Below, one piece after another: positions 23,590 to 28,680 of a stretch of 28,680 bases of DNA. This DNA comes from Oscillospiraceae bacterium (GTDB taxonomy: Bacteria > Bacillota > Clostridia > Oscillospirales > Ruminococcaceae), in assembly GCA_017828835.1 (NCBI GenBank), contig JAGAEK010000026.1, forward strand, positions 1-28,680, in the 5' to 3' direction. A program made the translations under genes and the position numbers. Under the pieces are notes generated by a model that saw nothing but the letters and a program-made list of their open reading frames with translations, did no database searches and had not been told where the DNA came from. Each line of letters opens with the position of its first letter. The first letter of the stretch is position 1.

Positions 23590-24459
23590 TCAATATTTCG
23601 GCTTATTTGCCAGTCTGTAAAGGATATCGGTCAAGTCTTCTTTGCTGTAAAACTCGATCTCGACGGTACCTTTGTCATCGTTTTTGGCGTTTATCCTGAC
23701 TCTTCGTCTGAGCTCTTCCTTCGCCGCCATCTCCATTTCGGCATAAAACTTATCTCCGCCGTCTTTCGCAAACTTCTTGACCTTCGGATTTTTCTTCGTT
23801 TTGTGTACGGTCGCAAAACTTTCCGCCTCTCTGACCGTCATTTTGCCTTTCAGTATCTCCTCAAGCGCGCGGTTTCGAGTTGTTTCGTCCTCCATCGACA
23901 GCAGCGCTCTCGCGTGTCCCGGAGATACCCGTCCTTCCTCGATGTGTACCACAACGTCGTCCGGCAGCGTCAGTAATCTCAAGCTGTTCGCTACCGCGGA
24001 CCTGGATTTTCCGACTCTTTCCGCAGTTTGTTCCTGAGAAAGCCCGAAACTTTCGATCAGATTTTTATATCCTCTCGCTTCCTCTATAGGATTAAGGTCC
24101 TCTCTTTGAAGATTCTCGACAAGCGCTATCTCCGCCGCCTCTTTTTCGTTCATTTCTTTTATAATTACCGGCAATTCTTCGAGTCCCGCCATACGCGACG
24201 CTCTCCATCTTCTTTCGCCCGCAACTATTATATATCTTCCGTTCGCCGTCGGTCTTACTATTATCGGCTGCAAAAGGCCGTGTGTTCTGACCGATTCCGC
24301 AAGTTCCTCGAGCGCATCCTGATCAAAATTCTTGCGCGGCTGCAAAGGATCCGGCTCTATATCGTTTATTTTTATTGCAACCGCTTTATTGGCTTCCGTC
24401 GCGTTATCCTCGAAAAGAGCTTCGAGCCCTTTACCGAGTCCCCCTATCTTTTTTCCCAT
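23590..24459 (-). CDS. parB: Chromosome partitioning protein ParB (Spo0J)
   Basis: 289 residues. ParB loads at parS, slides as a CTP-dependent clamp, and organises the origin with SMC and ParA. The N-terminus KKIGGLGKGLEALF is the ParA-contacting peptide. CTP-binding motifs are GERRWRA (81-87) and ENLQREDLNPIEEA (about 115). The helix-turn-helix that reads parS is in GLSQEQTAERVGKSRSAVAN, followed by the GRVSPGHARALLSM stretch and a C-terminal dimer domain (LTDILYRLA). AAAGGGG seven bases upstream supports the ATG and overlaps the parA stop. A parS site lies about 900 bases to the right, upstream of parA. Confidence 0.96.
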   Translation of the reverse strand: MGKKIGGLGKGLEALFEDNATEANKAVAIKINDIEPDPLQPRKNFDQDALEELAESVRTHGLLQPIIVRPTANGRYIIVAGERRWRASRMAGLEELPVIIKEMNEKEAAEIALVENLQREDLNPIEEARGYKNLIESFGLSQEQTAERVGKSRSAVANSLRLLTLPDDVVVHIEEGRVSPGHARALLSMEDETTRNRALEEILKGKMTVREAESFATVHKTKKNPKVKKFAKDGGDKFYAEMEMAAKEELRRRVRINAKNDDKGTVEIEFYSKEDLTDILYRLANKPKY

Positions 24460-24463
24460 CGAT

Positions 24464-25249
24464 CTATCCCCTTTCGTTCATACTTATTATCTCGCCGGCC
24501 ACGTCCAAATAAGCCTTCGCGCCTTTTGACGCCCCGTCGTAATACATCGCCGGTTTTCCGTAACTCGGCGCCTCCGAAAGTCTTACGTTTCTGGGTATTA
24601 CGGTCTTAAACAGCTTCTGCGGGAAATATTTCTTTATCTCTTCGACCACCTGCAGCGTCAGATTAAGTCTCGAGTCGTACATCGTCAGCAATACTCCCTC
24701 TATCTCGACGTAAGGATTATACAGTCTTTTTACCTGCCTTACCGTCGCTATAAGCTGTGAAAGTCCTTCAAGCGCGTAATATTCGCACTGTATCGGTATC
24801 AAGACCCCGTCGCACGCCGCGATCGCGTTCAACGTTATCAATCCGAGCGACGGCGGACAGTCTATAACGATATAATCGTATTTTTCTTTCAGCCGCAACA
24901 GCACTTTTTTCAGGTTCATGGCCCGATTTTCCATATCTATAAGCTCTATTTCGGCTCCCGCGAGAGAAATATTCGACGGCATTACGTCGACGTTCTTATA
25001 TTCTGTCTCAACTATCGTTTCTTCCGCCGGAGTTTTAAGTATGATCGCGTCATAAGACGAGCTTTTCAGGTTTTTCTTGTTTATTCCGAACCCGCTTGTC
25101 GAATTGCCCTGAGGATCAAGATCTACAAGCAGGGTCTTTTTTTCGAGCGCTCCAAACGACGCCGTCAAATTTACCGCCGTAGTCGTTTTTCCTACTCCGC
25201 CTTTTTGATTTGTTATAGCGATCACTCTTCCGAGTTTATCATTCCCCAC
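24464..25249 (-). CDS. parA: Chromosome partitioning ATPase ParA (Soj)
   Basis: 261 residues, starting at a GTG with GGAG seven bases upstream. ParA binds DNA as an ATP dimer and is released by ParB, moving or regulating origins; the Firmicute Soj also controls DnaA. The deviant Walker A motif KGGVGKTT is at 16-23, Walker A' in TLLVDLDPQGNSTSG, and Walker B in DYIVIDCPPSLGLITLNA. The C-terminal VIPRNVRLSEAPSYGKP is the family's DNA-binding edge. It has its own promoter and lies directly upstream of parB. Confidence 0.97.
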   Translation of the reverse strand: MGNDKLGRVIAITNQKGGVGKTTTAVNLTASFGALEKKTLLVDLDPQGNSTSGFGINKKNLKSSSYDAIILKTPAEETIVETEYKNVDVMPSNISLAGAEIELIDMENRAMNLKKVLLRLKEKYDYIVIDCPPSLGLITLNAIAACDGVLIPIQCEYYALEGLSQLIATVRQVKRLYNPYVEIEGVLLTMYDSRLNLTLQVVEEIKKYFPQKLFKTVIPRNVRLSEAPSYGKPAMYYDGASKGAKAYLDVAGEIISMNERG

Positions 25250-25292
25250 TTTTTATCTCCTTTCTCCTCTTCATAGTTTTATAATTATTATC

Positions 25293-25321
25293 ATTATAGC
25301 AATCTGTTATTCGTTTTTCAA
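25293..25321 (-). promoter_or_regulatory. Promoter for parA-parB-serS
   Basis: On the minus strand TTGAAA (25316-25321) and a perfect TATAAT (25293-25298) are separated by exactly 17 bp. Transcription would begin about 35 bases before the parA GTG. The -35 lies only about 30 bases from the parS palindrome, so ParB bound there could repress its own operon. Confidence 0.75.
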
Positions 25322-25350
25322 GTAAACCGCCGTATTTTTTATTCTTTAAA

Positions 25351-25382
25351 GCGCAAAATGTTTCACGTGAAACATTTTGCGC
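25351..25382. promoter_or_regulatory. parS centromere site in a 32-bp perfect palindrome
   Basis: The core TGTTTCACGTGAAACA at 25359-25374 agrees with the conserved bacterial parS consensus (TGTTNCACGTGAAACA). The symmetry runs a further eight bases on each side (GCGCAAAA / TTTTGCGC), making 32 bp of perfect dyad. This is the loading site for ParB and lies between the noc terminator and the parA promoter. The palindrome has no T run of its own directly after it, so it is not read as a terminator. Confidence 0.95.
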
Positions 25383-25413
25383 CGTCTTGCCGTTTTTGTG
25401 TTTGTTTTTTTAT

Positions 25414-25450
25414 AAAAAAAGATTACGCAAAGCGTTTGCTTTGCGTAATC
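25414..25450 (-). terminator. Intrinsic terminator after the noc-like gene
   Basis: Reading the minus strand, a 13-bp perfect stem (25438-25450 with 25421-25433, loop of four) is followed by seven Ts (plus-strand As 25414-25420). It separates the noc transcript from the parAB promoter. The stop codon of the gene lies 41 bases upstream. Confidence 0.92.
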
Positions 25451-25490
25451 TCAAGGGGAATGTAAATATATCAAACCTATCGGTCGATAC

Positions 25491-26330
25491 CTATTTTGTT
25501 TTCAATGCCGCAGGCATTCTTTTTTGCCCTTCTTTCGGTATTGTTACGATATAATCGAACCGCTCTTCCGTTTCCTGTATTTCAAGTTTTGCGTCGACTC
25601 CCGACAAAACCATCCTGTCGATCGCGTGATTTATTGTGTTCAGGAAAAGCCGCACGTCTTTTACCATATATTTTTTCGAATTTGTTTTGTCTTTTTTGGG
25701 CGCCGTAACGCTCGAGATATACTCCTCGGTCTGCGCCACGTTCATGCCTTTTTCAATGATCCTGCTCAGCACTTTTCTTTGTATTTCCTCGTTTTCCACC
25801 GAAACGATCGCTCTCGCGTGGCGTTCCGTAAGCCCGTGTTTTTCTATTTCTCCGCGTACGTCTTCCGGTAATTTCAGCAGTCTGAGCTTGTTTGCGACCG
25901 TTGACTGCGCCTTACCGAGTTTTTGAGCGGTTTCATCCTGAGAAAGTCCCCAAACCCTTATCAATTCTTCAATAGCTCTTGCCTCTTCAAAAAACGACAA
26001 ATCTTTTCTCTGTATGTTTTCAATAAGCGCAAGCGTTGCGGACTGCGTGTCCGAGACTTCTCTGACGATAGCCGGTACGTTTTCCCTCCCGAGCATAGAT
26101 ATTGCCCTGACTCTTCTTTCTCCGCTTATTATATTGTATCCGCCGTCAGGCATTTTTCTTAACAAAACCGGCTGTATAAGTCCGTTTTTTGAAATACTGT
26201 CCGCAAGCCTGGAAATCTCCTCGTAATCAAACGTTTTTCTCGGCTGTGCCGGATTAGGAGCGATTTTATATATCGGTATAAGTTCTACCTTTTCTTCCGT
26301 TTTACTTCTCAACTTTAACGTAGTCATCAT
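25491..26330 (-). CDS. noc: ParB-like nucleoid occlusion protein (Noc-like)
   Basis: 279 residues, a second ParB-fold protein. Noc proteins are ParB paralogues that bind many dispersed sites and block septum formation over the nucleoid. CTP motifs are ISGERRVRA (69-76) and ENIQRKDLSFFEEA (104-117), and the DNA-reading helix-turn-helix is in GLSQDETAQKLGKAQSTVAN. GERRVRA replaces GERRWRA of ParB. The N-terminus is only about 16 residues before the ParB domain, begins MMTTLKLRSK, and shows no obvious amphipathic membrane helix like that of Bacillus Noc. Start is unclear: GGGAG is adjacent to the first ATG, and the second ATG (26327) is three bases away. It lies between rsmG and the parS/parAB region, the usual noc position; a divergent ParB is the alternative. 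Confidence 0.85.
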   Translation of the reverse strand: MMTTLKLRSKTEEKVELIPIYKIAPNPAQPRKTFDYEEISRLADSISKNGLIQPVLLRKMPDGGYNIISGERRVRAISMLGRENVPAIVREVSDTQSATLALIENIQRKDLSFFEEARAIEELIRVWGLSQDETAQKLGKAQSTVANKLRLLKLPEDVRGEIEKHGLTERHARAIVSVENEEIQRKVLSRIIEKGMNVAQTEEYISSVTAPKKDKTNSKKYMVKDVRLFLNTINHAIDRMVLSGVDAKLEIQETEERFDYIVTIPKEGQKRMPAALKTK

Positions 26331-26397
26331 CTCCCGACTTTTATGCTATTTCAATACTATCTCAAAAATTCACGTTTTTCCAGCAAAACCGTACGAC

Positions 26398-26431
26398 AAA
26401 AAACGCCGGATTTTGAGAAAACCCGGCGTTT
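26398..26431 (-). terminator. Intrinsic terminator after rsmG
   Basis: On the minus strand a 9-bp perfect stem (AAACGCCGG, 26423-26431, with 26401-26409) extended by TTTT/AAAA pairs is followed by six Ts (plus-strand As 26398-26403, partly in the stem). It ends the mnmG-rsmG transcript about 80 bases past the rsmG stop. The remaining gap 26331-26397 is the noc leader; only a weak promoter-like pair (TGGAAA, 17 bp, TAGTAT on the minus strand) is visible there. Confidence 0.8.
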
Positions 26432-26510
26432 GGCGTTTTTATATTCGTTTTCTTTGTTGATATTATGTCGCAATCTAAGAAAAAAACTCGTATTCCGCGA
26501 TATTTTTCTC

Positions 26511-27239
26511 TCATTTTACCGCCGAAAGCGGCGCTTTCGCGATTTTTGCGGCAGGTCTCGGGTATTTTGGCGGCGTCGGAAGTATTTTTTCTATTATTAT
26601 GACCGATCTTCCCGAACCGTCGGACAGGCTGTATTTTTCCACTTTTTTTATCTTCCCGCCCAATATTTCGATCGCTTTTTCGGCTTCTTTTATCTCGTCC
26701 TCCGGATCCGGTCCCTTCATAGCCGCAAACACTCCTCCGACCTTCACGAACGGCAGGCAGTATTCCGCAAGTTCGGGAAGCCCCGCAACCGCGCGCGCCG
26801 TCGCAACGTCATATTTTTCCCTGTATTTCGGTAATTTCCCGACGTCTTCCGCCCTGCCGTGTACCGTTTCCGCTTTTATACCGAGTTTTTCGCAAAGTTC
26901 TTCCAAAAAAACGATCCTTTTGTTAAGACTGTCAAGCAGCGTTATTTTCAGATCGTCTCTCGTTATTTTCAGCGGTACGGAAGGAAATCCCGCTCCGCAC
27001 CCGACGTCGATCAGCCTCGCGCCGTCTTTTATCTTCACAAAATTCAGTATCGCCACACTGTCCGCAAAATGCTTTATCGCTATTTCTTTCGGTTCAGTTA
27101 TCGCGGTCAGGTTTACCTTTTCGTTATATTCGATCAAAAAATCGGCATACTCGTCAAATTTCGCATACGATTCTTCGCTTATTTGAACTTTTACCCCGGC
27201 AACTGCTTCCGCAAGCACGTCTTTTTCTATTCTTTTCAC
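26511..27239 (-). CDS. rsmG: 16S rRNA (guanine(527)-N7)-methyltransferase
   Basis: 242 residues, starting at a GTG with GGGAG eight bases upstream. RsmG (GidB) methylates N7 of G527 in 16S rRNA. The SAM-binding motif is LIDVGCGAGFPSVPL, with the preceding YNEKVNLTAITEPKEIAIKHFADS and later DVATARAVAGLPELAEYCLP, all family hallmarks. The C-terminal 25 residues (after about 217) are rich in Pro, Lys and Ala and are an unconserved tail. It is 15 bases downstream of mnmG, as in most bacteria. Confidence 0.96.
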   Translation of the reverse strand: MKRIEKDVLAEAVAGVKVQISEESYAKFDEYADFLIEYNEKVNLTAITEPKEIAIKHFADSVAILNFVKIKDGARLIDVGCGAGFPSVPLKITRDDLKITLLDSLNKRIVFLEELCEKLGIKAETVHGRAEDVGKLPKYREKYDVATARAVAGLPELAEYCLPFVKVGGVFAAMKGPDPEDEIKEAEKAIEILGGKIKKVEKYSLSDGSGRSVIIIEKILPTPPKYPRPAAKIAKAPLSAVK

Positions 27240-27254
27240 TGCTTTTGCTCCCGT

Positions 27255-28680
27255 TTATTCTTTTTCGTCGTGTTTTTCCCTGTTTATTTTCTCCATATAT
27301 ATAAGCAGCACGGATATATCCGCCGGAGAAACTCCCGATATCCTTGACGCCTGCCCGATATTTTCCGGTCTGACCTTTTCCAGCTTTTCGATCGCCTCGA
27401 GCCGCAAGCCTTTTACGTCCGAAAAGACGATATTTCCCGGTATTTTTTTGTTTTCGAGACGTTTCATCCTTTCGACCTGCTGCAGTTGTTTTTGTATATA
27501 CCCCGAATACTTTATTTCTATTTCAACCTGCTCGCAGATATCTTCCGGCAGTACTTTTCTTTTTTTGTCGAACGGCCCCATATCTTCATACGTTATCTGC
27601 GGTCTGCGAATATAATCCGCGATCGACGCGCCCGTATCCGCCGGCGCCGTACCCTTTGCAACAAGCATATCGTTAAGCTCTTTCGTCGGCGCTATATAAG
27701 TATTCTCGACCCGCTCGATCTCTTTTTCTATCTCCTCTTTTTTCAGAAGGAATTTTTTCCATCTCTCTTCGCTTATAAGCCCTATTTCATGTCCGAGCGG
27801 AGTAAGCCTCAGATCCGCGTTATCGTGTCTCAAAATAAGTCTGTATTCCGAGCGCGACGTCATCATTCTGTAAGGATCCTGGCAGCCCTTTACCGTCAGA
27901 TCGTCGATCAAAGTCCCTATATAAGACTCGGATCTCGGCATACTTACCGGTTCTTTCGAAAACACTGCTCTCGCCGCGTTTATTCCCGCGATCAAACCCT
28001 GTCCTGCCGCTTCTTCGTACCCCGACGTTCCGTTAAACTGTCCCGCGCCGTAGAGTCCCGATATTTTTTTGAATTCGAGCGAAGATTTCAGATCCAAAGG
28101 ATCGCAGCAGTCGTATTCTATAGCGTAAGCATTGCGCATTATCTTAACGTTTTCAAGCCCTTTTACCGTGCGGTAAAGCTTGATCTGTACCTCTTCCGGC
28201 AGCGACGACGACATTCCCTGAAGATACATCTCGTCCGTATCCTCACCCATCGGCTCGATAAATATCTGGTGTCTGTCTTTGTCGGCAAATCTCATTACCT
28301 TATCTTCGATACTCGGGCAGTATCTCGGGCCTATACCCTCGATTTTTCCTCCGTAGAGCGGGGATCTGCCGATATTTTCCCTTATAACTTCATGCGTTCT
28401 TTCGTTCGTATACGTTATATAGCAAACTTCCTTATTTTCTCTTTTTCCCTCAGTCTCAAACGAAAACGGCAGCGGAGGCTCGTCTCCCGGCTGTATTTCC
28501 ATTTCATCGAAATTTATACTGTGTTTATGCACTCTTGCCGGCGTTCCCGTTTTGAATCTTCTCAGCGTTACTCCCGCTTTTCTCAGGCTTTCGGAAAGTT
28601 CGCTCGCCGCGTGACTGCCGTCGGGACCGCTTTCCTCCGTATATTCTCCGACGTAGATCCGTCCTTTTAAATACGTTCCG
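27255..28680 (-). CDS. mnmG: tRNA uridine-5-carboxymethylaminomethyl modification enzyme MnmG (5' end outside the window)
   Basis: The frame is open from the right edge to the stop at 27255, giving 475 residues; the missing N-terminus (about 150 residues) holds the GxGxxG FAD-binding motif. MnmG with MnmE installs the cmnm5 group on U34 of several tRNAs. Recognised are GTYLKGRIYVGE at the edge, SGPDGSHAASELSESLRKAG, RRFKTGTPARV, MEIQPGDEP, the YCPSIEDKVMRF stretch, EPMGEDTDEMYLQGMS, SGLYGAGQFNGTSGYEEAA (FAD-binding), SRSEYRLILRHDNAD and the C-terminal SRISGVSPADISVLLIYME. An internal ATG at 28532 is not the start. mnmE is expected off the right edge. Confidence 0.97.
   Translation of the reverse strand, partial: GTYLKGRIYVGEYTEESGPDGSHAASELSESLRKAGVTLRRFKTGTPARVHKHSINFDEMEIQPGDEPPLPFSFETEGKRENKEVCYITYTNERTHEVIRENIGRSPLYGGKIEGIGPRYCPSIEDKVMRFADKDRHQIFIEPMGEDTDEMYLQGMSSSLPEEVQIKLYRTVKGLENVKIMRNAYAIEYDCCDPLDLKSSLEFKKISGLYGAGQFNGTSGYEEAAGQGLIAGINAARAVFSKEPVSMPRSESYIGTLIDDLTVKGCQDPYRMMTSRSEYRLILRHDNADLRLTPLGHEIGLISEERWKKFLLKKEEIEKEIERVENTYIAPTKELNDMLVAKGTAPADTGASIADYIRRPQITYEDMGPFDKKRKVLPEDICEQVEIEIKYSGYIQKQLQQVERMKRLENKKIPGNIVFSDVKGLRLEAIEKLEKVRPENIGQASRISGVSPADISVLLIYMEKINREKHDEKE

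Noticed and set aside
25351..25382. The parS palindrome as a terminator
   Set aside because: A proper terminator with a T run lies separately at 25414-25450, and the core exactly fits the parS consensus.
1..28680. CRISPR arrays, toxin-antitoxin pairs, phage or defence islands
   Set aside because: No regular direct repeats, integrase, transposase, or unassigned multi-gene cassette is present; nearly all genes are core functions.

Overview
The window is a chromosomal housekeeping segment from a low-to-moderate GC Firmicute, most likely an uncultured member of class Clostridia (Oscillospirales-like). The grounds are the nusA-infB type operon tail, a ClpE-type unfoldase, a DUF5711-like propeller protein next to CvpA, an EcfA1-EcfA2-EcfT-TruA block, and an mnmG-rsmG-noc-parA-parB cluster with a parS site. 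The taxonomic placement is inference. No rRNA, tRNA, CRISPR array, insertion sequence, prophage or defence system was found.

Layout. (1) 1-4082, plus strand: the 3' end of infB, a 227-bp gap holding a remarkable nested inverted-repeat structure, then the tightly coupled rbfA-nrnA-truB-ribF block ending in an intrinsic terminator. (2) 4124-16922, minus strand: thirteen co-oriented genes read from right to left: ruvC, ruvA, ruvB, glmM, an SAM methyltransferase, ecfA1, ecfA2, ecfT, truA, a DUF5711-like protein, cvpA, pgsA and clpE. Gaps are short or genes overlap, so this is probably one long transcript from a promoter at about 17005-17033, perhaps with internal promoters such as the one proposed before clpE. 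(3) 17096-20082, plus strand: proB and proA (start of proline synthesis), then a gene for an unrecognised single-pass membrane protein, ended by a strong bidirectional terminator. (4) 20110-25249, minus strand: parA-parB-serS and, directly behind serS, a large beta-helix lipoprotein gene that looks out of place. (5) 25351-25382: a parS site inside a 32-bp perfect palindrome. (6) 25421-28680, minus strand: the truncated mnmG, rsmG, then a separate noc-like parB paralogue, each of the last two followed by its own terminator.

How it fits together. The right end resembles the origin-proximal segregation/tRNA-modification cluster of Firmicutes (mnmE-mnmG-rsmG-noc-parA-parB), so oriC probably lies beyond the right edge and the minus strand is the leading-strand direction here (inference). 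The left block supplies translation initiation, ribosome maturation, nanoRNA turnover, pseudouridylation and flavin cofactors. The long minus-strand block mixes Holliday-junction processing, cell-wall precursor synthesis, vitamin-transporter energising, tRNA/rRNA modification, phospholipid synthesis and protein quality control.

The most unexplained piece of DNA is the roughly 130-bp cloverleaf-like element between infB and rbfA (672-802). The most interesting proteins of unclear role are the 237-residue membrane protein after proA, the DUF5711-like propeller, and the GH141-like beta-helix lipoprotein inserted behind serS. I did not find a convincing new multi-gene system.
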